Of a DNA stretch of 64,000 nt, positions 17,846 to 28,333 are shown piece after piece. The notes beneath the pieces are model-generated. The model saw only the letters and a list, made by a program, of their open reading frames with translations. It made no database searches and had not been told where the DNA came from. The DNA is taken from assembly GCF_011493005.1 (NCBI RefSeq), contig NZ_CP049159.1, positions 62,001-126,000 of the forward strand, given 5' to 3'. Source of the DNA: Caballeronia sp. SBC1 (GTDB lineage Bacteria > Pseudomonadota > Gammaproteobacteria > Burkholderiales > Burkholderiaceae). The position numbers and the translations under genes are program-made. How positions within the stretch are numbered: the first letter of the stretch is position 1; the number at the start of each line of letters is the position of its first letter.

Positions 17846-19066
17846 GTGTCTCGTCACGCCTCAAACGTCGGATATAGCCTGGACAGTTTGATGCGGGCAT
17901 CGCCAGTGGTGAATTGCCAGTTAATCCGTGCCTTAAGCTGATCTCGCCGAACTTGCCACGCGCTTACCTCGCGGCGCACCGTGTCGATATTGTCGATGCG
18001 CCGGTCCAGGCACTGCTTGATCATCACATTGAGTTCGATCTCGGCCATGTTCAGCCAGCTGCCGTGTTTGGGCGTGTAGATAAACTCGAACCGGTCCCAC
18101 AGCGCTTTGGCCTGCGGCGCCGGGAAGGTTTCGTAAAGGGCGGCGGCCGCGTGGGTGTTCAGGTTGTCCATCACGAGCGTGATTCGTTGTGCATCCGGAT
18201 AGGCCTGGGCAATGTCCTGCACGAAGTGGGCCCATTGCACTTTGGTCCGAGATTCGGTGACTTTGGTAAGACGCCGCCCGGCCAGGGGTTCCGATGCCAT
18301 GAAGACATTGCACACGCCACAACGCTCGTACTCGTAGTCCTCTCGCGCGAGACGTCCCGGTGCTGCTTTGATCGGTTCGCGAGTCTGGCGAATTAATTGC
18401 CGGGGCGTTTCGTCCATACATACCACGGGGCGCGCTGCATCGTAGGAGCGGTGGTAGATATCGAGCACGTTTTCCATGGCGGCTACGAACTCCGCGTTCG
18501 CTTGCGGCGGGATGATCCAGCCTATCTTGCGCCAAGGCTTCAGTTCGTTTTTTTAAGCGCGCGCCGCACCGTTTCGTGCGAGAGGCTATCCACGTACTCC
18601 AGTTCTACTGCACGCTGGGCCAGCAACCTCAACGACCAGTTCGCCTGGCCTTCGGGAGGCTCGCTACAACTTAGCGCAATCAACCGGGCCTCAAGCTCGC
18701 CATCGATCTTGCTGTCGTAGATCCTTTGGCTCGGTGGCCGCACAAGCGCAGCGTCGTAGCCTTCCTCAACGAAACGCTTCTTCACCCGGTCGATCTTGCG
18801 CTCGCTCACGTGCAACACCCCAGAAACCTCTTGTGTCGAGCGACGCGCGCGCCCCGAAGATACGTCGCAATTCAACAGAATGAGCCCGTTGATTATCTTG
18901 CGCGATTGGTGCGAACCTTTGCTCACAATCGCTTCGAGTTGCTCTCTTTCTTCAACGCTCAGCGTAACGATGTATTTTTCCATCCCCCGATTTTCGACTA
19001 AGTCGCCCAAGTTTACAATGACTTGAGCCCCCTGCAATCGCCGACAGTTCACGCATGTCGCGACAC
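17846..19066 (-). mobile_element. IS630-family insertion sequence (1)
   Basis: The ends GTGTC(T/G)CG(T/A)CA are inverted at 17846 and 19066 and flanked by TA (17844-17845, 19067-19068), the IS630 target. It contains one transposase gene in two frames on the minus strand and lies between the hybrid kinase and the response regulator without breaking either. The 190 bp from 17653 to 17845 show no gene. Confidence 0.88.
17854..18983 (-). CDS. IS630-family transposase read across a -1 frameshift
   Basis: The first frame starts at ATG 18983 (MEKYIVTLSVEEREQLEAIV; preceded by GGGGG) and supplies the helix-turn-helix. It ends at ALKKTN, stop at 18540. Slipping -1 in seven adenines gives ALKKNELKPWRK, which continues into the catalytic frame: VVCMDETPRQL, TLVMDNLNTH and HGSWLNMAEIELNV are the DDE motifs. 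The second frame stops at 17854. The A7 tract suggests programmed frameshifting rather than decay, though a mutation cannot be excluded. Confidence 0.8.
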
Positions 19067-19068
19067 TA

Positions 19069-19359
19069 GACTGACCTATACAGGGTCGACTAGCGTCGAA
19101 TCTTGCGCTCCGCTCCCGCGCAGTCGTCCTCGCCCGCATGCCCTGATCCCGTTCGGCCTTGTGCGCCCAGCTATGCAAAGTCTCTGCCATGAAGTCGATC
19201 TTCGCAGCGATCGATCTGATCGCCGCCCACGGCGAGTCATACTCGCCCTAATTTTTTCACACCAACCGTACCGCGCGATCGCGCGTACTTCATACGAGCT
19301 TGGGCCTCCGGGAAAACCTCGGAAGCCGGTGCGGCTCACCCTGCCGCCTAACCAGGCAT
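19069..19359. other. Non-coding, about 290 bp
   Basis: Between the IS630 right end and the response regulator stop. No recognisable gene or signal. Confidence 0.4.
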
Positions 19360-19788
19360 TCAGCACGCCATACTCATGACAAGCGCAACTAAATTGGCCG
19401 GGGTTTGGCCTTTTTGGCAATACCCGTCAAACTCACTATCTATTATATGGCTGCGCACCTCTGATTCGTCCAACGCAGTGAATGCGACTATGGCTATTCC
19501 GCAGGTACGTCCATCCTGGCGCAGCGTAAGCGCAGCCTCAAAACCACTGCATCCGGGCATCGAAATGTCCATAATAATTGCGTGAGGCGCCCACGCAATT
19601 CCAACCGCAATCGCCTCGACACCGCCGAAAGCCATGCGGCATTGCAGATTCTCAAATGATAAATAAGTCGCCAACGCTTCAGCGGCGTTGTGATTGTCGT
19701 CTACTACCAAAACACGCATTTGTTCGCCGTTGACCTGCACTCGCCGGTTAGTCCAAAGGTGGTGAAGTTTGCCAGCACTTGAAAGCAT
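19360..19788 (-). CDS. Single-domain response regulator
   Basis: 142 residues from ATG 19788 (preceded by GGGGAG); an alternative start is Met24 at 19719. The receiver domain is complete: acidic pair VLVVDDNH, phospho-Asp in IIMDISMPG, Thr in VAFTALDE and Lys in YCQKGQT. No output domain follows, so it would act as a phosphorelay intermediate or by protein contact. The hybrid kinase at 13870-17652 is the nearest possible partner, separated by an IS630. Confidence 0.85.
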   Translation of the reverse strand: MLSSAGKLHHLWTNRRVQVNGEQMRVLVVDDNHNAAEALATYLSFENLQCRMAFGGVEAIAVGIAWAPHAIIMDISMPGCSGFEAALTLRQDGRTCGIAIVAFTALDESEVRSHIIDSEFDGYCQKGQTPANLVALVMSMAC

Positions 19789-20032
19789 CAGTAACTCCCC
19801 GAATTGCAGTAGTCCAGCACCAGCCGTGCCTGCAAAGCTCTTAACCCAAAATCGTCGCTAGATTCTTCGCTTATTCGAGTTTCAAAACTTTTGCACGCAA
19901 GCGGTATACCCGCCTTAATCGACAACGAGCGTCGGCTTTTTGGGACCGTAGACAGGATCGGGCACGGCGAGTGCGTGCTACAAAGTCTCGCAAAAGAAAT
20001 CGGCCCAAATGAAAAGCGTATGGAAATCGAAC

Positions 20033-20275
20033 ATGGCAAACGGTCGTGCTCCTATGTTGTCGGCTCGAAGCGCCGACGACATGCTGGATCATTTGGCACT
20101 CATGGTCCGTCAAACAGCACGCTGTGGCGGCCGAATTGCCCGTATTCAAGGGATGGACCTCGATTACTAGGAAGATCGGATCAACACCGTGATCAACAAA
20201 ACTGACCTCTTTTCCTCGCAGCAGGACCGCGCAAAGCGCTTGTTGATCGAACTGCGATCTTCCGACCGAGCATAA
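20033..20275 (+). pseudogene. Small conserved-type protein with in-frame amber codon
   Basis: From ATG 20033 the frame reads ADDMLDHLALMVRQTARCGG, RIARIQGMDLDY, then TAG (20168-20170), then EDRINTVINKTDLFSSQQDR and AKRLLIELRSSDRA to TAA 20273-20275. Coding character continues across the TAG, and a Trp codon (TGG) there would restore an 80-residue helical protein. It resembles small Burkholderia helical proteins of unknown role (recollection, not checked). No strong ribosome-binding site is seen. Confidence 0.55.
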
Positions 20276-20385
20276 GGCGAGGTGTGGGCTTCGAAACGGG
20301 GTCGGCCATGGACCGATCTGCGCGAATTGCCCGTGCGCGGTTTCTCGGGTGTGTGGCTGTACGATAGTCGTGGCTTGTCCGCCGC

Positions 20386-21252
20386 CACTGGGTCATGAGC
20401 GGTCGTAAAGCGGCCCGGGCGGAGCCGCACTGGCGGCCGTTCGCAGGACCGCTCTCGCCCGCCAGCCAGCGGCAGGCGTTTGTCATTCTGAATACCCTGT
20501 TCGCGGGGCTGGTCAACGCGGGCTACCTAGTCGGCAATCCGCTGTCCCTGTCGCGTCAGCGGGCGCACAAGGCCAAGCCGCGCGTGACGCGATTCCTCGA
20601 GGACGACCTCTGGCAGGCCGTCAAAACCTCGATCGACGCGATGCCCCGTGCCACCGCGCGCGAGCAGGAACACTACGCGCGGGTGCGCTGGCTGATCTCG
20701 CTGTTGTATCTGATGGGGCTACGCATTTCGGAAGTCGTGAGCAATCCGATGGGCGGTTTTTTTAGACGGCGCGATCACGATCGCCAGGACCGATGGTGGC
20801 TGGCGCTCATCGGCAAGGGCGACAAAGAGCGCTTGCTGCCGTCGACCACCGAACTGATTCCGGAGCTGGCGCGCTATCGCCGACAGTACGGTTTCGGGGC
20901 CCTGCCCTATAGCGGCGAAGCAACACCGCTGCTGTTGCCGATCGGTGGCACCCACCGGACGTTGACCCGCGGTGGTGTGCATCTGATCATTAAAAAGGTG
21001 TTCGACAACGCGATCGAACATCTGCAGTCGACCGGCGAAGCACGCGAGCGCGCAACAGAACGGTTGCGCCAGGCGTCCGCTCACTGGCTGCGGCACACAG
21101 CGGGCTCACACATGATGGAGGGGCAAGTTGACCTGCGATACGTGCGGGACAACCTCGGGCATGAATCGATCTCGACGACCAGTCAATACCTGCATGCCGA
21201 CGATGATGATCGGCATCGTGCGACAGAAGCCGGCCTGAGACTCAACTGGTAG
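20386..21252 (+). pseudogene. Tyrosine integrase lacking its N-terminus (copy 2)
   Basis: The frame contains the full catalytic domain of a phage-type integrase: Arg in LMGLRISEVV, Lys in IGKGDKERLL, HWLRHTAGSH with His and Arg, LGHESI and the nucleophile Tyr in TSQYLHADDD. The reading frame shows integrase-like sequence only from about codon 1 at 20395 (core-binding part AGPLSPASQRQAFVILNTLF). The N-terminal SAM-like domain expected upstream is missing, so it is probably non-functional although the 285-codon frame is open. Its last 100 codons closely resemble the fragment at 30719-31024. Confidence 0.8.
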
Positions 21253-21718
21253 CAAGGTGACGATCGATCCAAGGTCTTCCTAAGCAGAACTGGAACTTTG
21301 CCGTTGAGGTTGCAACCTCGTTGATCCGCGAGCCCGTTCATGGGCCGGCACGGTATTTCCGACATACAGACCCCAAAAAAATTGACCATTATATTTATGT
21401 AAATTCACTGAAATTAAAAGCGACAACATTCCGAGAGCGGACTTCCCAATCGACGCGCACGAGATTTTCGCGGGTCTTGCGTTGGATTACCACCGCCGAC
21501 GAAATCGCGGCTCTGCAACGAATGCCTCAGCGCGAATCGACCAGTCCCGCCGTTTAATTTTCATTGTCTCGGGCTCTCTCCAAAGATTCATCCATCGCAT
21601 CGAGCTGTTTCATTTTTGTATGTTGTCCGCGATGAACGGCGAGTAACCGACTTGTCAAACTCGCGATGCTCGCCGAATAAACGCATCCACGACCGCTGGC
21701 CGGTCCCGAAGTCAGAAA
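21253..21718. other. Non-coding, about 465 bp
   Basis: Contains an AT-rich stretch near 21380-21420 but no gene or repeat that I can support. Confidence 0.4.
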
Positions 21719-21739
21719 TGCCCGCCGCAGGAGCGGGCA
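21719..21739 (-). terminator. Rho-independent terminator of csbD
   Basis: TGCCCGC / GCGGGCA, a 7-bp perfect stem with a 7-nt loop, is followed on the minus strand by ATTTCT. It lies 43 bp after the csbD stop. Confidence 0.65.
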
Positions 21740-21781
21740 CCACCTCATTTATTAGCGACTGAGCGCGCTCAGCATCGCCGT

Positions 21782-21961
21782 CTATGGCGCGTTCTTCTTG
21801 ACGGTTTCTTTTGCGTCGCCGTAGCTCTTTTGAGCTTCGCCGGCGCCTTGTTGAATGTCACCTTTTACCTCTTGGGCCGTATCGCCTGTGACTTTGCCAA
21901 CGACTTCATTGACCTTTCCCTTGACCTTCTCGCTCGTTCCGTCAACTTGATCTTTGTTCAT
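21782..21961 (-). CDS. CsbD-family stress protein
   Basis: 59 residues from ATG 21961 behind GGAGA. The sequence MNKDQVDGTSEKVKGKVNEV and KVTGDTAQEVKGDIQQGAGE is the lysine- and glutamate-rich amphipathic pattern of CsbD (YjbJ-like) proteins, which are highly expressed in general stress and stationary phase and whose molecular role is unclear. It is complete, with its own terminator. Confidence 0.9.
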   Translation of the reverse strand: MNKDQVDGTSEKVKGKVNEVVGKVTGDTAQEVKGDIQQGAGEAQKSYGDAKETVKKNAP

Positions 21962-22065
21962 GGTGAATCTCCATAAGCAGCCGTTAATTCGACCGCCTAA
22001 GGATCACGCAAGAAGCGGGCCTAACTAGTCATCACGGCGCGGTTGAGCCGGCGCAGTAGTCCACC

Positions 22066-22296
22066 TCATTGCCCAGATATGAGATCCACGAGAAAAGTTG
22101 TTGCGAAACCGAGTGCGCGTCCTTCATTGGGCGCGCTGTCATCGGATAGCGTATGCACGCCGCCAGCCCCAAGCGCGTCGTCCTCGCCAACTGTCTCGCG
22201 CCAAAGCTCTCTCTTGATCGGTCGGAATGTCCAGCACAGATAGCCCTCGGCGGCGACAAGCCGCGTCAGTTTTTCACGGTCCAGCGCTTCGTCCAC
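22066..22296 (-). CDS. Unrecognised small frame, possibly a gene fragment
   Basis: 76 codons (GTG start) with ordinary composition: DEALDREKLTRLVAAEGYLC, then RPIKRELWRETVG. The frame upstream reads LAHLV before the start, suggesting the 3' part of something longer. I recognise no family. Confidence 0.25.
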   Translation of the reverse strand: MDEALDREKLTRLVAAEGYLCWTFRPIKRELWRETVGEDDALGAGGVHTLSDDSAPNEGRALGFATTFLVDLISGQ

Positions 22297-22299
22297 CAG

Positions 22300-23029
22300 A
22301 TGCGCTAGCGCGGTGCGATCGTCAACGCAATCGCTACAAGCCTAACGGCAGGGCAACGCCGTGTGCGCCGACGCGCCAATCGCGTCGCATGCCCGTCTCG
22401 CTACACCTTCCACGCATGCACCGGTCAGGCGACATCGAGCAACGCCTGATCGATGGTTTCGAAAGCCGCTCGTTGCTCTGGATTACCGTCCCCCGGGCAC
22501 TGCATGCGCCGGAATTTCCACACTGAGAATTCGCAGGGGCGTTGCGAGACGGAAACCATGCCAGTACAGCATCAATAACACCTGTGTACTGACGCGCGCA
22601 GCGGCAGTCACCGTCACGGCGTACAGCGGCTGTTCCACCGCGTTCATGTGTTCCGAAACCGTCTGAAAAAAGTCATGAGAAGTCTCTCATCAACGAGAAC
22701 GATCGCTAGGACATTGCACGCTTGGCGAAGTCACCTTCGCAAGGCTGCATTTTATTACGCGATCAGAGCGTCGAAATGCCGGCGTTTCGTCAACGGGTTT
22801 CCACCTTCGGTGCTGCGACGCCTTCACGATACCGGTATGCGCCGAGCGCGACGCCTGTTTCAGGTCGTTAGCTTATCTAATAGGGCAGCAGAGTTTTGAC
22901 CTCCGTACCCCGTTATAAGCGAATCACTGAGCCTCGAACTCCTAGAGCCGGTTCCGGCATTTGCCTGCACGGCCTTCCGGGCTTCCCTCTTGCTGCCACA
23001 TCACGTCGGCCCACTCACGCAGATGTTGG
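22300..23029. other. No supported gene, about 730 bp
   Basis: Several short overlapping frames exist but none shows domain or codon character. The next feature is the degenerate IS630 gene. Confidence 0.4.
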
Positions 23030-23992
23030 TCCAGCGCGCGTCACCAGTATTCCTCAGCGCTCCCCGATGGGCGTGTCCGTGCAAACGGTGAGCCTGTGGC
23101 GCAAGCGCATTGCGCGGCAAGGTGCGCAAGGGATACGGGAGGGGGATCGCAGTGGTCGTCCACCGCGGATCACGCAGGAGACGCGACTGCAGTTGATCGC
23201 GCTAGCGTGTGAAGCGCAGGAAGCTGAGGGACAGGTCCCGCCGACGCTCGACGATATTGTGGTGCGCCCCGTGGAGCGCGGCATTGTCGGGCAGATCAGC
23301 CGCAGCCATGTGCAGCGTATTTCGCAGGCCGGCGACATTCGCCCGCACCGGATCCGACAATGGCTACATAGTCCCGATGCAGCCTTTCGCGAGAAGGTCA
23401 ACGTGATTTGCGAACTGTACCGCCGCGCCCCAGAAACGCGGTATTGCTCAGTATCGACGAGAAAACCAGCATTCAGGCCATCGAGCGCAAGGATCCGGGA
23501 CCCGCGCCCGGGCCGGGACGGCTGCGTCGTCGTGAGTTTGAATATATCCGTCATGGCACCCTGGTGCTGATTGCCGCGCTCGATGTTCATACCGGATAGG
23601 TGCTTGGGAGCTGCCGCGAGCGGCGCACGCAGGACCATCTGGTGGCCTTCATGAAGAGCGTGCGCGCGCGGACCTTGGCAAACAGGTGCACGTAATCTGG
23701 GATAATCTGAATACGCACCGCGCCCAGGCCGTGTGACAGGCATTCAACGCGAGGCACGGTAAGCGGTTTCACTTCTGTTTCACCCCTTGGCACGCGAGTT
23801 GGGTCAAATCAGATCGAACTTTGGTTCGCTCTCTACGCCCGCCGTGTGCCGCGCCATGCCAGCCACACCAGCACCGCGCATCTGCGCGAGCGCACCGAGC
23901 AATTTATCCGCGATATCCGCGCGCGGAATCAGGCGGCGCGCCCCTTCAAATGGAGTTTCCGGGGTTATCCGTTGCAAACCGGCGCATCGTAA
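23030..23992 (+). pseudogene. Degenerate IS630-family transposase
   Basis: Pieces in several frames follow the order of an IS630 transposase: helix-turn-helix (SVQTVSLWRKRIARQGAQGI), linker RSGRPPRITQETRLQLIAL, SRSHVQRISQAGDIRPHRIR, catalytic LLSIDEKTSIQAIERK in a second frame, FEYIRHGTLVLIAALDVHTG followed by TAG, later LRERTEQFIRDIRARNQAA and FRGYPLQTG to TAA 23990-23992. At least three frameshifts or stops separate them. It is clearly inactive. Confidence 0.8.
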
Positions 23993-24086
23993 TCGGGAGC
24001 CCATGCCCGCCTTACCCACCAAACATTACGCTATTCAACGCCTCAAGATCACTTAAGGCCACGCCACGCCGGCGAAAGGAACGACC

Positions 24087-24956
24087 ATGAAAATCAGTTC
24101 GAAAGACTTCTGCGTGCGGGAAGGCGATGATGTAGACCTCCGGAAATGGCCGACGATGGTCAATCCCGTCTACAAATCGAAAGAGCAATATGAGGAGCTA
24201 CTGGCGGACCATGTCGCGCGCCTCAGCTCTCAGCAGCAGCTTCTCTACGCGTCCAACCGCTATTCCATCTTGTTGGTGTTTCAGGCCATGGATGCGGCAG
24301 GCAAGGACGGCGCGATCAGACACGTGATGTCCGGCGTCAATCCGCAAGGCTGCCAGGTGTTCAGCTTCAAGCACCCGAGCCCTACGGAGTTGCAGCACGA
24401 CTTCCTATGGCGCACGACCCGGGATCTTCCTGAGCGGGGACGGATCGGCATCTTCAACCGATCCTATTACGAGGAGGTGCTGATCGTCCGCGTGCATCGG
24501 GACATTCTCCTCAGTGAAGGGCTTCCCGATGCGCCGCCCAACGACAAGGCGCTTTGGCACGATCGCTATCGGTCGATCTCGGATCTGGAAAGGCATCTCC
24601 ACGCCAATGGAACCCGCATCGTCAAATTCTTCCTGCATCTCTCGAAGGAGGAGCAGCGAAAGCGCTTCCTTGCCCGGATCGACCAGCCGGAAAAGAACTG
24701 GAAATTCAGTGCCGCCGATGTCGAAGAACGCAGATTCTGGAAGCACTATATGAAGGCCTACGAAGAATGCCTGAGCGCGACGAGCACTAGCGATGCTCCA
24801 TGGTATGTTGTGCCCGCCGACGACAAAGAGAATGCGCGATTGATCGTGTCCCAAATTGTCCTTGATGCCCTCGACGAGCTCAAGATGTCGTATCCGGAAA
24901 CCAGCGAAGCACGCAGGCAGGAATTACTGACGATCCGCAAGGGGCTGGAGAAGTAA
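24087..24956 (+). CDS. ppk2: Polyphosphate kinase 2 family protein
   Basis: 289 residues from ATG 24087 behind AAAGGAACGACC. PPK2 motifs are present: Walker A-like [17 protein letters not shown], Walker B-like [18 protein letters not shown] and lid [15 protein letters not shown]. The enzyme transfers phosphate between polyphosphate and nucleotides; a single-domain PPK2 of this length is typically of the class using NDP or NMP, but the subclass is inferred. It converges on a CheB-domain gene 33 bp away. Intact, cytoplasmic. Polyphosphate metabolism fits the stress theme of the neighbours. Confidence 0.92.
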   Translation: MKISSKDFCVREGDDVDLRKWPTMVNPVYKSKEQYEELLADHVARLSSQQQLLYASNRYSILLVFQAMDAAGKDGAIRHVMSGVNPQGCQVFSFKHPSPTELQHDFLWRTTRDLPERGRIGIFNRSYYEEVLIVRVHRDILLSEGLPDAPPNDKALWHDRYRSISDLERHLHANGTRIVKFFLHLSKEEQRKRFLARIDQPEKNWKFSAADVEERRFWKHYMKAYEECLSATSTSDAPWYVVPADDKENARLIVSQIVLDALDELKMSYPETSEARRQELLTIRKGLEK

Positions 24957-24989
24957 AGCGCCTGGGTGGCTCGCTCGTCGATGCGCGGG

Positions 24990-25631
24990 TTAGGTGTCGC
25001 TTTGCGTACGCAAGGTATCTTGGTGCGCAATTCGGACGATTTCCTGTGCGATATCTTCGGGTGAAAGAACAAAATCGATGCACCCGGTCGCTATTGCGCT
25101 TTCGGGCATATCTGGCGCCGCAGCTGTCTCAAGCTTCTGCGCGATAGTAATGCCGCCCGCTTCCTTTATGCCGCGCAGCGCCGCTGCCCCGTCGCCGTCA
25201 TAACCAGAGACGATCACGGCTATAAGCTTACCGTGCCAATGCTGCGTCAACGAATGCAGAAAAACGGTGATGACGTCCGGCCATCCCCTCGGCTTCGAAA
25301 TCGGTTTGAGACGAAACTCGCCATTGAGGACGTGCAGATCGCGCTGCGCCGGGATGATGAATACGTGATTTGGCTGGAGGACCAATCCTTCCGTGATCAG
25401 CTCCACCGGCATTTCGGTGTAGCGCGGGAGAATCTCATGGAGCAGGGTAGCTACGCGCCTCAGGTGATTAACAATGACGATCGCAACGCCCATATCGGCC
25501 GGCAGGCACTGCAATAGCCGGATATAGGCGTCGAGCCCGCCCGCCGACCCCCCTACGCAAACAACAGGAAATCCCTTATTGGCAATGCCAGGGTTTTTTG
25601 CTTTGAAGCGGGGCATGGTCGGTTTGTTCAT
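24990..25631 (-). CDS. Stand-alone CheB-type methylesterase domain
   Basis: 213 residues containing only the CheB catalytic domain: Ser in VCVGGSAGGLDA, His in VIVNHLRR and Asp in VIVSGYDGDGAAAL, ending in the typical CIDFVLSPEDIAQEIV. No receiver domain precedes it, so phosphorylation control as in chemotaxis CheB is absent. The substrate is unknown; no chemoreceptor or cheR gene is nearby apart from the hybrid kinase 8 kb away. The start at 25631 allows about 20 residues before the fold. Confidence 0.9.
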   Translation of the reverse strand: MNKPTMPRFKAKNPGIANKGFPVVCVGGSAGGLDAYIRLLQCLPADMGVAIVIVNHLRRVATLLHEILPRYTEMPVELITEGLVLQPNHVFIIPAQRDLHVLNGEFRLKPISKPRGWPDVITVFLHSLTQHWHGKLIAVIVSGYDGDGAAALRGIKEAGGITIAQKLETAAAPDMPESAIATGCIDFVLSPEDIAQEIVRIAHQDTLRTQSDT

Positions 25632-25849
25632 AGTAGCTTGTCCGCCATGACCTCAGTGAGGATCCACCTTTGGGGAACGGCAACGCCATCCGCAGGCTTC
25701 TGTATCGCTTAATTGAGGCGGACGGTAAGCCAGCGAAAGTCCATTAGGACCGGCTATTTCCCGCCCTCCAGGACGCTGGGTAGAACACGCTCGGCACTTC
25801 CCACCTGTCATGGGAGGGAATTTGTGCCCTGTTGGGCCTACTGATCAGT

Positions 25850-26023
25850 CTAAATCCTGCCCGCGCCGCCGAAGCCACCGAAAATCCAGAGCAACACGAG
25901 AACGAGCACCACCAAACCAAGGACGCCACCCAGCCCAGCCCCACCGTAGCGACCGTGGGCATAATACCCGCCGCCGCCGCCGAGCAGAAGTACGATAATT
26001 ACTATGATCAGAATTGTACCCAT
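25850..26023 (-). CDS. DUF3309 family small membrane protein
   Basis: 57 residues from ATG 26023 behind GGTGAGTG. The sequence is a hydrophobic helix (MGTILIIVIIVLLLGGGGGY), a short YYAHGRYGGAGLGGVLG loop and a second helix (LVVLVLVLLWIF), the DUF3309 layout. It is probably an inner-membrane peptide, function unknown, common in Burkholderiaceae and rhizobia (recollection). Confidence 0.88.
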   Translation of the reverse strand: MGTILIIVIIVLLLGGGGGYYAHGRYGGAGLGGVLGLVVLVLVLLWIFGGFGGAGRI

Positions 26024-26444
26024 CACTCACCTTCTCAAGAGATCTTCATCGCACCAGCGGAACCGGAGGCGTACATCATCGAGTCCGACATAGGCAGAAT
26101 ATCGGGCGGGACGCGGTTACGGTAGGGTCGGAAAATACCTACGCCTGACAAGAGTCCAGCGATTGGCGTGTTGAACTTCCACGCCAATCCAACTGACCGA
26201 CCCCTCCGAGGCCTGTGAAGCATCGCTCATTCGCTAAGACGACCATGAGATTCGTTGCTGGGCCTTCTGAACAACCACCATGTTTCCGAGGCTCCGATAG
26301 AGGCCCGATTAATGCCGACGACACACACTTGAGTAGATTCCAAACCTGCCACGATCGCCAAGCCACCGATAGACCTGAGTGCGCTGGTCAGCACGCGGAG
26401 CGTGCCTGTTTTGTATTCCTAGTAATCAAATGAGAGGAACGACC
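26024..26444. other. Non-coding, 420 bp
   Basis: Divergent upstream region between DUF3309 and the broken PRC-barrel gene. It likely carries both promoters; no clear consensus pair was found. Confidence 0.4.
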
Positions 26445-26590
26445 ATGACGCGTTCGTTTTCACTTCTGGCAGTTGCGGCGGTGAGCGGCCCGTCCTTTTC
26501 TCAGGCCTCCCCAAACCGTCACCCTGATGAAGGTCGACCCGGCATCGCTGGCAACGGGATACCAACACATCCAAGATGGTGGCAGCGGGT
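26445..26590 (+). pseudogene. Secreted PRC-barrel protein, broken after the N-terminus
   Basis: ATG 26445 (after GAGAGGAACGACC) begins a signal peptide, MTRSFSLLAVAAVSGPSFSQ. One frame later the expected start of a PRC-barrel protein follows: QTVTLMKVDPASLATGY, then SKMV in another frame. An extra C in CCCC near 26495 explains the first shift. The gene is replaced from about 26590 by an IS91-type fragment, so only about 45 codons survive. Confidence 0.65.
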
Positions 26591-26975
26591 GGTGCCCGGA
26601 TAGGTCTGCTGCGTTGGAGTATGTCGATGATGATCATTGGCGAACCGCAGTGCCGGCAAACGAAGGTTGGCGGCACTGCGACGGTGGATACGACGTTGGC
26701 ACCGAGTTCGACACCGGCAGGCACTACGTCCAGCAACTTGCGTTTCTTCGCGAAATTCTCGCGCCGCGATGGGTTCGCGAGCAGACCGTAATGGCGGATA
26801 CGGTGGAAGCCGCCAGGTAGCACTTGCAGCAGGAACCGACGCACGAACTCTTCTGCTTCGAGCGTCATCGTCTTGTTGCGTGTGCGTCCATCCACGCGGT
26901 AGTCCTTCCAACGGAAGGTCACGCCGTGTTCGTCGAGCGCGACCAAGCGTTGGCAAGCCGGTGCAACGGCAAACC
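26590..26975 (-). pseudogene. IS91-family transposase, C-terminal fragment
   Basis: Reads VALDEHGVTFRWKDYRVDGR, TMTLEAEEFVRRFLLQVLPG and GFHRIRHYGLLAN, then FVCRHCGSPMIIID and RPIRAPP, the conserved C-terminal part of IS91-type transposases. The catalytic region is missing: the fragment begins directly at the right end of the IS110 copy at 26978. Confidence 0.82.
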
Positions 26976-27007
26976 CTCTTGAGAAACAATTAGGATAACC
27001 CCATGTT

Positions 27008-28333
27008 TCAAGGGGTTTGCGCGGCTGGGGTAATCTGGAAGCCGAGAGCAGTCGCGCGGCGCCTGAGGGCATCGATGCTGCGTTGACGCTGCTGTTCTTC
27101 GTAATGCTGCTGGCCCTGGTCGACGAAGGCTTCGCCCCGCGTGAGCATGAAGTACACCATGCGGGCGAGCTTATGGGCGACGGCGGTATTCGCACGCGGC
27201 TTGTCCATACGTGAGCACAACCGCCGATAAAACGCGCCCAGCGCCGAGTCGTTGCGCGACAGGCTCATCGCGGCCAGCTTGAGCGCCTGGCGCACCCGGT
27301 TGGTGGAACGCCGGGTGCGCGCACTAAGCACCTTGCCGCCGCTGACCTTGGTGCCAGGACACAGTCCCAGCCACGAACAGAAGTGCTTGACGTTGGCAAA
27401 GCGACTCAGGTCCGGGCCGATCTCCGAGAGTATCGTCATTACCGTGGTGACCGCCAGGCCGTTGATGCGCGTCAGGTCCACGCCCGCCCAGCGCGCCAGG
27501 GCCGTGCGTGCATCAAACTGCGGGGTGTTCTTGCCGCGCCGCTTGCCCGGCCCGCTGAGTTCGACCTCGTGGCAGCCCAGTGGCGCCAGTAACGCCTCGA
27601 TCTTCGCGTCGCACTCGAGCACCCGCTGGGCCAGGCTGTCGACCATCGCCAGGGCCTGCCCGAGCACGAACAGGTGCTCCTCGCGCCAGTTGCCTGTCAG
27701 CGCCCGCTCGATGTCGCGCTCGCTGGCCTTGACGCGGCCGTTGCGATGCCGGGCCAGCACTTTGGGGTCACGCTCGCCGGCCACAATCGCCCGCACGATC
27801 GCCTGCCCGGTCATGCCCATCACGTCGGTGAGCACCTCGGTCAGTTGCAGGTTCATCTGCACCAGCGCCTTCTGCATGCGCTGCACCCAGTCGGCCTGTT
27901 CGGTGAGCAGCACCTCGCGCTGACGGACCACCGCGCGCACCACGCAGACCTCATCGCCCGGGCGCCAGGCCGCGCGCAGCAACCCCAGGCTCATGAGCTT
28001 CTGCAGCCATTGGCAGTCCTGCACGTCACTCTTGCGTCCCGGTACGTACTTCATCTGCCGCGCGTCGACCAGCCACACCACCAGTCCGCGCCGCTCTAGC
28101 ACCTCGTAGACCGGGATCCAGTAGACCCCGGTCGACTCTAGTGCCACGGTGTCGACCCCGCACGAGAGCAGCCAGTCGGCCATCGCGTTCAGGTCATCGG
28201 TCATCGCCCCGAATTCACGCACCGGCTCGTCATCTGCCTGTCGGGGCACCGCTACCCAGTGGCTCGAGCCGCCCACATCGATCCCCGCTGCGTTCGGGAA
28301 CACCTCGTCTTCTTCTCGCTTGCGCATCGCCAT
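27008..28333 (-). CDS. IS110-family transposase (copy A1)
   Basis: 441 residues from ATG 28333. The N-terminal RuvC-like DEDD domain has Asp in AAGIDVGGSSHW, Glu in VALESTGVYWIP and Asp residues in DARQMKYVPGRKSDVQD. The C-terminal Tnp_20 domain (GVDLTRINGLAVTTVMTI, CSWLGLCPGTKVSGGK) carries the serine nucleophile. The open frame extends upstream to 28549 through the leader, but MAMRKRE is the family start. These enzymes recombine DNA guided by an RNA encoded in the element's leader. Confidence 0.93.
   Translation of the reverse strand: MAMRKREEDEVFPNAAGIDVGGSSHWVAVPRQADDEPVREFGAMTDDLNAMADWLLSCGVDTVALESTGVYWIPVYEVLERRGLVVWLVDARQMKYVPGRKSDVQDCQWLQKLMSLGLLRAAWRPGDEVCVVRAVVRQREVLLTEQADWVQRMQKALVQMNLQLTEVLTDVMGMTGQAIVRAIVAGERDPKVLARHRNGRVKASERDIERALTGNWREEHLFVLGQALAMVDSLAQRVLECDAKIEALLAPLGCHEVELSGPGKRRGKNTPQFDARTALARWAGVDLTRINGLAVTTVMTILSEIGPDLSRFANVKHFCSWLGLCPGTKVSGGKVLSARTRRSTNRVRQALKLAAMSLSRNDSALGAFYRRLCSRMDKPRANTAVAHKLARMVYFMLTRGEAFVDQGQQHYEEQQRQRSIDALRRRATALGFQITPAAQTP

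Noticed and set aside
27252..27923. Long antisense frames (over 200 codons) opposite the IS110 transposases
   Set aside because: They repeat in every IS110 copy, have arginine/serine-rich composition typical of shadow frames in GC-rich genes, and show no domain.
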